A DNA stretch of 64,000 bases from Flavicella sp. (GTDB lineage Bacteria; Bacteroidota; Bacteroidia; Flavobacteriales; Flavobacteriaceae). The DNA lies in NCBI RefSeq assembly GCF_029238425.1, contig NZ_JAQWGB010000067.1:19335-83334 (forward strand). Reading direction: 5' to 3'. The translations under genes and the position numbers were made by a program. Below, in pieces: positions 54,570-63,435 of the stretch; position 1 is the stretch's first letter; each line of letters starts with the position of its first letter. Below the pieces are notes generated by a model. The model searched no databases, was not told the origin of the DNA, and saw only the letters and a program-made list of their open reading frames with translations.

Positions 54570-56186
54570 TTAGGGTTTGATTATTATTTTACGGGATATT
54601 GATTCTGATTTGAATTTTATTCTTATAATATATACTCCAGGAGAAAAATTGTCCGTATTAATGCCTAACAAATTAACACCTAAATCCCCATTTATCATTT
54701 TTTTTAAAACACAATTTCCTTCAATACTAAATATGGAAACATCTATTTTTTCTTTATTGTTTAGAGAAATTTCAAAATTTAAAACATCTTTTACAGGATT
54801 AGGATAAAGCTTAAAACTATTAATGACCCTATCAAAATCTTGAGTATTAAGAGCAGCTGATTCAACAAAACTCACATTATCAATCTTTACCCATTGTCCA
54901 TTGCTACCATTCGAAGTAAAGTGTATTTCAGCTTTGTTTGAAACAATTAGAATATCATCAATTATAATTTGTGTCCACACATTAGTATTTGGAATCTCAA
55001 TACTCATTCCAATACCTCCAGGGGAAAAAACATCCATTTTAGCAGTTTGTAACCCTCCTGAACTTTGAACCCAAGCACTTAATTTGTATTTTCCATTGGG
55101 AATCCCTTCTAAAATACTCTTTGTTGTTATACCGTTTGAAGAGGTTTGACTTTCATGCATAAGATATCCATTACCTTGATATGCAGTTTCATCATAAACA
55201 ACTTTACTAGGATCAAAATAAGAATTGTCATAAACACCATCATCTTCAACCCAATTATAAGGGAATCTACTATTAGCATTATTCAATTCAAAGCTATTAT
55301 TACCTATTAAATTTGTATTTACAGGTCTATTATAGTACCTAAAATAATCAACTTTCATATTCGCTCCAGGTAAAGGAATACCACCACCTCCAAAATAACT
55401 AGTATTATTAGCTAAACCTGTTAACCATACTTCTTGTGGAGCATAACGGTCATCGTTATAATTAAAACGATGACGTTCAATACCATTAATATAATAAATA
55501 ATAGTACCAGGTTTCCATTCGTAAGATACTACAATCCACGAAGACGTATCTAAATAACTAAAGTCATAGCTACCATGGCTACCAATAGGAGTATCTAGTA
55601 CAGGTCGATGCCAATGAAAATTTGATCCAGCTGTATTATGATCAGAGTCTAATTCAATCCCGTCAATTTCCAGTGTTGAATTAACCCGAGGGACCAAATC
55701 ATTCTTTCCATCTTCATTATAAGTATATTTATCAGAGTAACTAAGCCATGTTCCTAAACCTAGAGACCAAAAAGATTGATGAAACCCTTTAGAATCATCA
55801 TAAAATTTAATTTTCGCCTCATAGTAACCATAACCAAACGCTTTTTTGGTCATAATCCCTCCACCAACAATATCATCAACTCCGTCTTCATTGACATCCC
55901 ATTGATTATATTGTATTTTTAAATACCCTATACCATCAGTAGTTTCAACAGAAACATTTTCCATTTGATTATAACCACCATGAACTAATTCGTCTTGATC
56001 TCTGTAATACCATTCATTTTCATTTAAAATATTATTATTAAACTCCTCTTCATACATTAAAACATAATTAGCAGGAACTTGACTATATCCATTAATAATC
56101 ACAAAGAAATACAGACTTAAAAATAACGGATTACAAATTAGTTTTTTAATATTTTCTATATTCATTTTATACATATTAATTCTCAT
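54570..56186 (-). CDS. GH16 endo-glycosidase with C-terminal binding module and T9SS domain
   Basis: A 538-residue secreted enzyme. The GH16 jelly-roll domain (about 40-290) carries the retaining catalytic signature EIDGIE at Glu173, Asp175 and Glu178, all intact. GYYEAKIKFYDD and SYEWKPGTIIYYING are typical GH16 strands. A carbohydrate-binding-like beta-sandwich follows (about 295-450, LIGNNSFELNN to ..GQWVKIDNVSF), then a T9SS domain (SFKLYPNPVKDVLNFE.., SPGVYIIRIKF.., SRKIIIKP). GH16 includes laminarinases, agarases, porphyranases and carrageenases, and the subfamily cannot be fixed by eye. With GH2 and the GH43/117-like gene nearby, a galactan is the more likely substrate. It probably acts at the cell surface as the initial endo-cutting enzyme. 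Confidence 0.88.
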   Translation of the reverse strand: MRINMYKMNIENIKKLICNPLFLSLYFFVIINGYSQVPANYVLMYEEEFNNNILNENEWYYRDQDELVHGGYNQMENVSVETTDGIGYLKIQYNQWDVNEDGVDDIVGGGIMTKKAFGYGYYEAKIKFYDDSKGFHQSFWSLGLGTWLSYSDKYTYNEDGKNDLVPRVNSTLEIDGIELDSDHNTAGSNFHWHRPVLDTPIGSHGSYDFSYLDTSSWIVVSYEWKPGTIIYYINGIERHRFNYNDDRYAPQEVWLTGLANNTSYFGGGGIPLPGANMKVDYFRYYNRPVNTNLIGNNSFELNNANSRFPYNWVEDDGVYDNSYFDPSKVVYDETAYQGNGYLMHESQTSSNGITTKSILEGIPNGKYKLSAWVQSSGGLQTAKMDVFSPGGIGMSIEIPNTNVWTQIIIDDILIVSNKAEIHFTSNGSNGQWVKIDNVSFVESAALNTQDFDRVINSFKLYPNPVKDVLNFEISLNNKEKIDVSIFSIEGNCVLKKMINGDLGVNLLGINTDNFSPGVYIIRIKFKSESISRKIIIKP

Positions 56187-56218
56187 AAAAAATTAAAATT
56201 ATCTTAATAAAAGCGCCT

Positions 56219-57295
56219 CTATTTTTTTTCAAAGGACACAGGTATTTGTACATTAAAAGATTGCAAAACACCATTAACATCTAAGGTATCTGAAGCACAC
56301 ATCAAAGAATATGGCTTACCATTTTTAAAAAAAAGTTGAGGTCTTTCAAGATGTTTTACTTTTTGCGTTCTATTCTCCCATTCAATTTTTACAGTTGATA
56401 CCAATGGATTTTGACTAAGATCCCATTCTATACCATTTTTAGACTCGAATAAAGCTAACGATTGTCCCTTTTTTGTAAATGTTCCCTTAAAGTCTTTTAC
56501 TATAGCAAACATTTTACCATCCTGTGTCCATATATACGGATCTTCAGCAGGAAATTCATTACCCTTTGCAGTAAAGATAGGGTCCGGATGTTTAGTAAAG
56601 GGACCAGTTGGAGAGTCAGAAAATGCTACCATATGAACAACCGGACCACCATTAGGTAGTTTTCTTTTTTTACCAACGCATTTATAAACTAATACATACC
56701 TCCCATCAGGATGTCTTGTCACTGAAGGATTAGCCAACATTAATGCATCATGTGCGGTTGAATCATTCGATACATCTATAAGCGGTTGGTCAAACCTTTT
56801 CCAAGGACCATTCGGATGATTTGCTACAGCAACACCAATTCTTTGATTATTTCTATGCTCCCAATTGTAACTTTTTTCTTTTACTTTTCGATTTCCTGTG
56901 TTCCCTGTATAATAAATATAATACTTCCCATCAAACTCTTTAACAGTTGGGTTATGTGTGTTATACCCATCCCATAATTTAGGATCTCGAGATGGTAATG
57001 CTATGTCTTTATGTCTAAAAGGTCCAAAAGGTGAATCCGAGACCGCATGAGCAACTTCTGAATAAGTTAACCAAGCATTAAAATGGAATTTTTTTGGCCA
57101 TCTACTATAGAACATATGATATTTACCATCTTTTTCAACGACACTACCTCCCCATATATACCAATCATTATCAATAAACTTAGCATTAAGTGGAACTTTA
57201 TCTAAGTTAAAGACATAACTGTTACTATCCTTATAATTTGAACAAGCAAAGATTATCAATACTATAATTCCAATAAAAAATATATTTTTTTTCAT
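56219..57295 (-). CDS. Five-bladed propeller glycosidase, GH43/GH117-like lipoprotein
   Basis: A 358-residue lipoprotein (IIVLIIFACSN). Repeated blade motifs are WYIWGGSVVEKDGKYHMFYS, THNPTVKEFDGKYYIYYTG, ANPSVTRHPDGRYVLVYK and AEDPYIWTQDGKMFAIVKD. Acidic residues recur at equivalent places, as in GH43, GH117 and related furanosidase-type propellers. GH117 enzymes release 3,6-anhydro-L-galactose from agar oligosaccharides, which would fit the GH16 and GH2 neighbours. I cannot separate GH117 from GH43-like families by eye. It lies 32 bases upstream of the GH16 gene and is probably cotranscribed with it. Confidence 0.75.
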   Translation of the reverse strand: MKKNIFFIGIIVLIIFACSNYKDSNSYVFNLDKVPLNAKFIDNDWYIWGGSVVEKDGKYHMFYSRWPKKFHFNAWLTYSEVAHAVSDSPFGPFRHKDIALPSRDPKLWDGYNTHNPTVKEFDGKYYIYYTGNTGNRKVKEKSYNWEHRNNQRIGVAVANHPNGPWKRFDQPLIDVSNDSTAHDALMLANPSVTRHPDGRYVLVYKCVGKKRKLPNGGPVVHMVAFSDSPTGPFTKHPDPIFTAKGNEFPAEDPYIWTQDGKMFAIVKDFKGTFTKKGQSLALFESKNGIEWDLSQNPLVSTVKIEWENRTQKVKHLERPQLFFKNGKPYSLMCASDTLDVNGVLQSFNVQIPVSFEKK

Positions 57296-57313
57296 GTTAA
57301 AAATGATTTAATT

Positions 57314-57592
57314 TTAATTTTTAGCTCGTTTATTTCTTGCATCTTGATTTAAAACAGGAGGCATTTTATTTTTGAAAGCGTTAAAATCTGTTAATAGTTT
57401 CTCCTTAATTTCAGGATGTATTTTTGCCAAATCTTTTTTCTCAGCTATATCTACATCAAGATTAAAAAGTCTAAGATTATTTTATACTTATATAATTTCC
57501 ATTTACCAAATCTAAGGGCACCAGAATTATTATGATACCAAAACAATTTATCATGTGATGAGTTATTATTGTTTTTTCCATTTAAAATAAAT
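57314..57592 (-). pseudogene. Decayed sulfatase C-terminal fragment
   Basis: Immediately after the GH2 stop the minus strand reads FILNGKNNNNSSHDKLFWYH and then NNSGALRFGKWKLYKY. After a frameshift near 57475-57490 it continues NLRLFNLDVDIAEKKDLAKI and on to NQDARNKRAKN before TAA at 57316-57314. The GKWKLY and LFNLDVD parts match the C-terminal domain of family S1 sulfatases seen elsewhere in the window. The catalytic domain is missing. A deletion removed the N-terminal two thirds, and the rest is drifting. Confidence 0.72.
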
Positions 57593-60589
57593 TTATTTTA
57601 AATCTATCACTTCAGACCATCCCGTTTCTAATTCACCTTTTACAGCTTTCATTTTAAAAAAACAAGTTGAAAAATTTTCTAAATCAATTGTCATCATTCC
57701 TTTTACATTTGATTTAAATACTTTATCTAATTTTTCTTTACTTTCACCATATTTAACTATATAATAATTGTCATTAGTTTCGGAAGAATAGCCAATTACA
57801 AGTTTCTTTTTATCGATAAATGACTCCCAAATAACTGGAGGTAAATTTTGACCACTAGGAATTGCTGACATCTCCTCAGAAGGAATACTTTCTCCACTTT
57901 TATTACTGGACAAAACTTGAAACTTGTATTTTTTATAATTTTCTAAATTTCCTATGTCAATGTAATCCATAATTGTTTTTTTGGAGTCAAATAATTTAAC
58001 ACTATTATAAAAACATCTTACAAAATACTCTTCAGCGTCATATACTTTATCAAAATGAACTCTTACCTTGTTATCTCCAGATATTATTTCTTTTATCCTA
58101 GGGGACTTAGGTTTTTTTAAATAAATTATGTTAGACGCTCTAACATACCCACCTGGGGAAAAGATCTTAACCTCTATAAACGAAACATTTTCAAATGTCA
58201 TTTTTCCTAGTAAACTTCCCGACCATTTATCACCAGGAAATAATGTTGGCAATTCCAATCTTCCTTTTTCTATAGTTTCTTCATTTTTGTTATAAAGCTT
58301 CCATCTTAAATTATGTTTACTCAATTTATATGCTGGATAATCAGTTAATCGTTTTGTTACAATATTTATTATCGCAGAGTTTGAAACTGTATCCAGTTCA
58401 TTAATCACCAATTCTTTAATTGGACTATTTTCTTTTTGCATACGACTATACAACCGTCTTTTTTGTCGCCATGTATTTACAATACCCCATGTACGATTTT
58501 CTTCAGCATTAGTTTCAATGTAAGCACTGCGATAATCATTAAATGTCCACAAAGAAGCCCCGATTACATGTGAATTCTTCTCTCTAATAAAATTATACCA
58601 CTCATTTAACTCTGGAAGATCCTCATCTAAAGAAGTAGAATTAAACTTTTTTATACCAAACTCAGAAAAAAAAATAGGTTTATTTGGCCAACGTTTACTG
58701 ATCTTTTCTATCATCATTTCAGGTGTTTTATGATAGCAATTTTGCATTATAATATCACAAAATGTAATTGGATCATTCTCTGCATTAACATTTTTTAAAT
58801 GACCAGTGTTGCTTACACAAGTAACTAAACGATGAGGGTCTAATTCTTCTTTCACATAACTAATTATATCTTTAGTATACTCGAAATGATTACTTAACTC
58901 ATTTCCAACACTCCAACCGACTATAGAGGGATGATTATGATCACGTTTAATCATCTTACGTAGCCATTCTTTAACTAATGGATAATCTGGCGCGGTAAAT
59001 TCAGGATTTTCTAGGTCTCTAACATTTATCTCTTCAAATATTAATATTCCTTTTTTGTCACACTCTTCAATTAGCTTTTTGTTCTGTGTTCCATGCATTA
59101 TTCTTGTAAAATTGACACCAGCATTCTTCATTAATTCAACATCCTTGATTATTAAATCAATTGGTTCTGAAGTACCCCAATACCGATGATCACTTACTCT
59201 ATTTAATCCAGCCAACCTAACAGGCTCACCATTCAGTAATAATTGGGATTTATTGACCTCAACTTTTCGAATTCCAAATTGATCAGTCAATTTATGTAAT
59301 AGATTATCATCATGATAAATACTTGTTTCTATTTTATATAAATTTGGTGTATCAAAATGCCATAATTTAACATTTTTTGACGCTAATTTTGCTTGTAAAT
59401 TAACCACTTTATTAGAATAAGGCTCAATCACCACCTGTTTACTAAGTGATAATAAACTTGTGTAATCAATTACTTCAGAAGAGATATTTACTAATCTAGA
59501 TTTATCGGATTTGTTTTCCAATATAATTTTTAACGTAATACTAGCATCCCCAGAATCTAAATTTGGCTCAGCATGTATATACTGATTAATAATTCGAATA
59601 TCATTATTTCTAACTAAATTCACATCTCTGATAATACCTCCCCAATTCCAAGTAGCTCCCACCTGAATATTATTATCAACTTCGATAGCTAAAGTATTTT
59701 CTTCATTAAAATTAATCTTTTTAGTTACATCAAACTCAAAAGGGACAAAACCTCCTCTATTCATTCCAATGTATTCACCGTTAAGGAATACTCTTGCAAT
59801 GTGATAAACACCATCGAATTTAAGACTGAATTTTTCTTTTGAATCCTTTTTCCAATCAAGAGGTACGTTAAAGGTATTCCTATACCAACCTTTACCTGTA
59901 TAATTACTATATTTATTAATCATTCCCCAATGTCCAGGTACCTGAATGTTCTCCCAGCTTGAATCATTAAAATCTTTCAAATAAACCTGTTTTCTAGCTA
60001 GCTCTTCGTTTTCTGAAATTATGATTGGACGTAACATAACTGCATCAACTACAACGCCTAAATTAGATTTTATTTCTATATATGAATCTGAAATATTATC
60101 AAATTTAAAAATACCTAAACTCAACCACTCTCCACTTTTCACTCTTTGATTTAGTGTTCTATAATCAATTCCTTTCGAATGCTTTACACATACTGATACC
60201 TGAGAATACATTCCAAAAGGATAGTATACAAACACTTCACGGTACCCTAAAGTTTCTATACCTGGTTTAAATCGAACAAAAGAAGTCGTATCCTTATCTT
60301 TTGGAAAAACCAAATAATCATCCCCAAAATATTGGACACCATCTCTTTTTTCAACGCTTGTACTCCATTTTCCGTTTATTATTACTTTCTCCTTATTACT
60401 GTTATCAATAATTACATCACTTATTTCTTTATGCACATTTAAGTAATTTGAACCATCACCTTTTAAGACATTAAACTTCCAATTATTTTTTAATAGAATG
60501 TTTTCTTCACCTAATAGCTCCATAGATTTTTTTTCAAAATCACAAGCCATCATGGATAAACAAGTAATAATTATATATATATATTTCAT
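57593..60589 (-). CDS. GH2 beta-galactosidase-like lipoprotein with inserted binding domain
   Basis: A 998-residue lipoprotein (CLSMMAC). Residues about 40-200 contain an inserted beta domain (FVRFKPGIETLGYREVFVYY, SGEWLSLGIFKF) of golvesin/xanthan-lyase-CBD type. The GH2 sugar-binding, immunoglobulin-like and TIM-barrel domains follow. The acid/base is Glu564 (GNELSN) and the nucleophile is Glu643 (FFSEFG), both present. A fibronectin-III-like domain (about 790-900) lies toward the C-terminus. Likely substrates are beta-linked galactose or glucuronate at non-reducing ends. It is the largest enzyme of the right-hand cluster and sits upstream of the GH43/117-like gene, separated from it by the sulfatase relic. 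A palindromic operator candidate lies at 60784. Confidence 0.86.
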   Translation of the reverse strand: MKYIYIIITCLSMMACDFEKKSMELLGEENILLKNNWKFNVLKGDGSNYLNVHKEISDVIIDNSNKEKVIINGKWSTSVEKRDGVQYFGDDYLVFPKDKDTTSFVRFKPGIETLGYREVFVYYPFGMYSQVSVCVKHSKGIDYRTLNQRVKSGEWLSLGIFKFDNISDSYIEIKSNLGVVVDAVMLRPIIISENEELARKQVYLKDFNDSSWENIQVPGHWGMINKYSNYTGKGWYRNTFNVPLDWKKDSKEKFSLKFDGVYHIARVFLNGEYIGMNRGGFVPFEFDVTKKINFNEENTLAIEVDNNIQVGATWNWGGIIRDVNLVRNNDIRIINQYIHAEPNLDSGDASITLKIILENKSDKSRLVNISSEVIDYTSLLSLSKQVVIEPYSNKVVNLQAKLASKNVKLWHFDTPNLYKIETSIYHDDNLLHKLTDQFGIRKVEVNKSQLLLNGEPVRLAGLNRVSDHRYWGTSEPIDLIIKDVELMKNAGVNFTRIMHGTQNKKLIEECDKKGILIFEEINVRDLENPEFTAPDYPLVKEWLRKMIKRDHNHPSIVGWSVGNELSNHFEYTKDIISYVKEELDPHRLVTCVSNTGHLKNVNAENDPITFCDIIMQNCYHKTPEMMIEKISKRWPNKPIFFSEFGIKKFNSTSLDEDLPELNEWYNFIREKNSHVIGASLWTFNDYRSAYIETNAEENRTWGIVNTWRQKRRLYSRMQKENSPIKELVINELDTVSNSAIINIVTKRLTDYPAYKLSKHNLRWKLYNKNEETIEKGRLELPTLFPGDKWSGSLLGKMTFENVSFIEVKIFSPGGYVRASNIIYLKKPKSPRIKEIISGDNKVRVHFDKVYDAEEYFVRCFYNSVKLFDSKKTIMDYIDIGNLENYKKYKFQVLSSNKSGESIPSEEMSAIPSGQNLPPVIWESFIDKKKLVIGYSSETNDNYYIVKYGESKEKLDKVFKSNVKGMMTIDLENFSTCFFKMKAVKGELETGWSEVIDLK

Positions 60590-60783
60590 TAATTATATTT
60601 TAGTTTGATAATAGGATGAAAAAAAATTGTCTTATTATTAACACTTAAGTTTTACAATTAAACTTTATTTCTTTTAAGGCATATTAATATTTATACTAAA
60701 AAAAATAGACTTAAAACTTCCAAATTATACCATAAGTGTTTTTATTCTCATCATTTACTACTTAAGCAAGTAAAAAGATGTAT

Positions 60784-60801
60784 TTGTGAGTGTACTCACA
60801 A
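60784..60801. promoter_or_regulatory. 18-bp palindrome upstream of the GH2 gene
   Basis: TTGTGAGT and ACTCACAA are perfect inverted arms around a central GT. The site lies about 195 bases upstream of the GH2 start, in a 351-base gap that holds no gene. Size and symmetry fit a LacI- or GntR-type operator. No such regulator is encoded in this window. The rest of the gap (60590-60940) is AT-rich with no further feature recognised. Confidence 0.4.
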
Positions 60802-60940
60802 TAAATATCATTAAGATTTGTTATAACATTTTATACAATAACGGTATTACATATAAAAAACAGCGAATTACAAACACTAATTTTTCAGTTTAACAAGAAC
60901 TTTATTTTATGATTATACTTTAGTTTCAGCACCAAAACTG

Positions 60941-61924
60941 CTAATTTTTATATACTTTTTTAGAAAAAGTTTTAACTTTTAGAATGTAATGTCCTTTAGG
61001 TAATTTAGATATATTCAATCTATTACTATTGTAAGAAGTAAAATGGGTTAAATCTTGACCTAAAACAGTATAAATTTTTATGTCTTCTTCTCTTAAGTCA
61101 TTTAGTTTAATTTCTATTATTTCAGATGCTGGATTTGGATAAATTATCATCTTTTCTAACTCAACATTATCTCTGCTTAGAACTGCACTTTGAAAAGGAG
61201 ATAAATCGAAATTTTGCAAGTCAAAATAGTTCAATCTGTTTGGTATGGTTTGAGTTATATTGTTAAAGTCTAATGTTGATATATTATTTTGGCGATATCG
61301 TACCATCAACCATGATAAAAAACTTTCAGCAATATCTTCTCTTGTCGGATTATCTAGTGCATAAGTAGAGATAAATTTATCATCTTCATTTTGAGCACTT
61401 AACCAACCTTCTGAAGCACTATATATAGCATCAAGAGAAGTATGGCTTGCCTCATGTACTAATGTTTCTTCGAGGATTCCACTATTCTCATAATTAATAG
61501 TTTGACCTGTATGAATTAAAATAGCGTTACTTGCACCACCAAAGAGCTCAACACCTTGATGAACCCATATTTCATTAACATTTTCTCTTAGTATTTTTGG
61601 TAGTTGACCTATAAGAAATGCATACTTTTCAGCTTCAATTGTTGCATTTGCAACTGAGCCAAATTCGGGATTTATTTGAGCTATGCTTGTAAGACCATCA
61701 TCCCAAATTACATCAAATAAATATGCATTAACAGTTACCCAGTTATTAACTCTTCGGTCAAACATTTCAACCATACCCTGACCACTATAGGTAGTGCTTT
61801 GAATTGAAGAAGGATCTGAAGAAGTAATAATGTCCGGGTCTATAAAAATAGTTCCATAGTAAGGTGGTTGTGCATTTGAAAATTTAGAAATTATCATAAA
61901 GAATAATAGCAATGTCTGTTTCAT
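60941..61924 (-). CDS. Secreted HExxH protein with T9SS domain
   Basis: A 327-residue protein with signal MKQTLLLFFMIISKFSNA. The central part holds LVHEASHTSLDAIY, a zinc-peptidase-like HExxH motif, and about 40 residues later DNPTREDIAESFLSW, which offers a Glu as possible third ligand. Residues about 250-327 form a T9SS sorting domain (IIYPNPASEIIEIKL.., LPKGHYILKVK). Overall family is not recognised. It could be a metallopeptidase or a protein in which the zinc site serves another role. It lies alone between the GH2 and the split GH16 genes. Confidence 0.65.
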   Translation of the reverse strand: MKQTLLLFFMIISKFSNAQPPYYGTIFIDPDIITSSDPSSIQSTTYSGQGMVEMFDRRVNNWVTVNAYLFDVIWDDGLTSIAQINPEFGSVANATIEAEKYAFLIGQLPKILRENVNEIWVHQGVELFGGASNAILIHTGQTINYENSGILEETLVHEASHTSLDAIYSASEGWLSAQNEDDKFISTYALDNPTREDIAESFLSWLMVRYRQNNISTLDFNNITQTIPNRLNYFDLQNFDLSPFQSAVLSRDNVELEKMIIYPNPASEIIEIKLNDLREEDIKIYTVLGQDLTHFTSYNSNRLNISKLPKGHYILKVKTFSKKVYKN

Positions 61925-62108
61925 AATTTTTGATCTTAATAATTTTTAATTTTAATATTTGCTAAACTGTCTTATCCCAACAATTTAAAAAAGATGAATT
62001 ATTTTTCATAGAATTTCAAAAGCCAATTATTCAACTTACAGAAAACAATAAACCTTTTAAAATCAAATGACTACTGAAAATTAAGGAATTTTACAGTTAC
62101 CATCTTTT

Positions 62109-63374
62109 TCAATTAATAATATTATTCTTTCTAGGTTTGTAATAGCGAACATAATCTACTTTCATACTTGTACCATCTATTTCTTCTGTAATATCACCCG
62201 ACCAAGAAATAATTGCCAAACTCAACCAAATTGGACTTTCACTAAAACTAAATTCATTTTTAGTTGTTCTAATTACTTTTCCATCAAAAAAGAATGTAAT
62301 TTGATTCTCATCCCACTCTAATCCATAAGTATGATAATCTTCTGAAAAATTAGTATCTTCTTCTACATTCATAGTAGAAATATCAACCCAACTTACCCCA
62401 TCAAAGTATTGAACAATATAATCAGTCATTAAATCATTCCAATGCCCTTTTGATTTCCAACCATTCACAAATTGAATACAACCTACCGTAATCTCATCAT
62501 CCCATTCAAACTCAATCCATTTTTCACCACTCTTTTGGGTAATCCAACTAGAATTTATAGATCCATCAGCAACATACTGAGGTCTCGTAGAATTATTATA
62601 ATTACCACTCGAAGTTATTGACACATCTTTATTTCTAACGTAATTAATCAAACCAGGAACGTCTTTATCGGCTGTACTTGAAAGTGGATCTGGGTAATTT
62701 CCATTTGTATCATTATAAACCCTAAATTCACGAAGATGAAAATGACTCTTGTTCTTTGATTTTAAACGTAGTTTACGTGTATTAATTGGAATCTCAAGTG
62801 GTAACGAGTAATAAGGTTCGATTCCATAAGAAAAACTTTTACTAAATGAATCATGTTTTTTTTTCCCATCTGCACCAACGACTACATCTCCCCAGTTATG
62901 GATATTGGTATTGACTTCATTTGGAAAATGTCCTTCATTTATATCTATTTCAAAACGTTTACCTACTTTAGGATCTACACCTTGAGTCATCAACCAAAAA
63001 GAATTATTTGTTGCGCTAGCAGCTGCATATTTATAACGACATTCAAAATAACCGTATTTGAATTTCTTTTTTGTCCAAATATTTCCTGATGTCCAAGATT
63101 GCCCGCCACGTTCTTCTTTTCTATTCACTAAAGCTAAAACATCATCTTTTACAACTGCATTTTCTCTCCACCTACTAGATGCAATATGCCAACTCGGACC
63201 ATTTTGAGAAACCCAATTAGCATCTAATTCATCATCATCATAGTCAAATTCATCATTCCATACTAGTTTCCAATTGGAAAGATCAATAGAATCACCTACT
63301 TTTTTCACTTGAGAATACCCATTTGATAACACGACTGAAGTGATGGATATTAGTAATAGAAATTTATAATTCAT
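62109..63374 (-). CDS. GH16 enzyme interrupted by a discoidin-like insertion
   Basis: A 421-residue secreted enzyme (signal ending NGYSQ). The GH16 fold begins WKLVWNDEFDYDDDELDANW. The catalytic signature EIDINE gives Glu142, Asp144 and Glu147, all intact. Between about residues 175 and 340 the domain is interrupted by an F5/8-type-C-like segment (RPQYVADGSINSSWIT, GCIQFVNGWKSKGHW, YIVQYFDGVSWVDI). The GH16 fold then resumes with YHTYGLEWDENQITFFFDG and ends MKVDYVRYYKP. There is no T9SS domain. The substrate is unknown, although a sulfated or unsubstituted algal galactan or laminarin are options. The neighbouring T9SS gene to the right is transcribed in the same direction. Confidence 0.85.
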   Translation of the reverse strand: MNYKFLLLISITSVVLSNGYSQVKKVGDSIDLSNWKLVWNDEFDYDDDELDANWVSQNGPSWHIASSRWRENAVVKDDVLALVNRKEERGGQSWTSGNIWTKKKFKYGYFECRYKYAAASATNNSFWLMTQGVDPKVGKRFEIDINEGHFPNEVNTNIHNWGDVVVGADGKKKHDSFSKSFSYGIEPYYSLPLEIPINTRKLRLKSKNKSHFHLREFRVYNDTNGNYPDPLSSTADKDVPGLINYVRNKDVSITSSGNYNNSTRPQYVADGSINSSWITQKSGEKWIEFEWDDEITVGCIQFVNGWKSKGHWNDLMTDYIVQYFDGVSWVDISTMNVEEDTNFSEDYHTYGLEWDENQITFFFDGKVIRTTKNEFSFSESPIWLSLAIISWSGDITEEIDGTSMKVDYVRYYKPRKNNIIN

Positions 63375-63435
63375 TTTTAAATTTTTAGTTTTTATTAAGA
63401 AATATTTTGTGTAATAGTTTTTTTATAAAACAATT

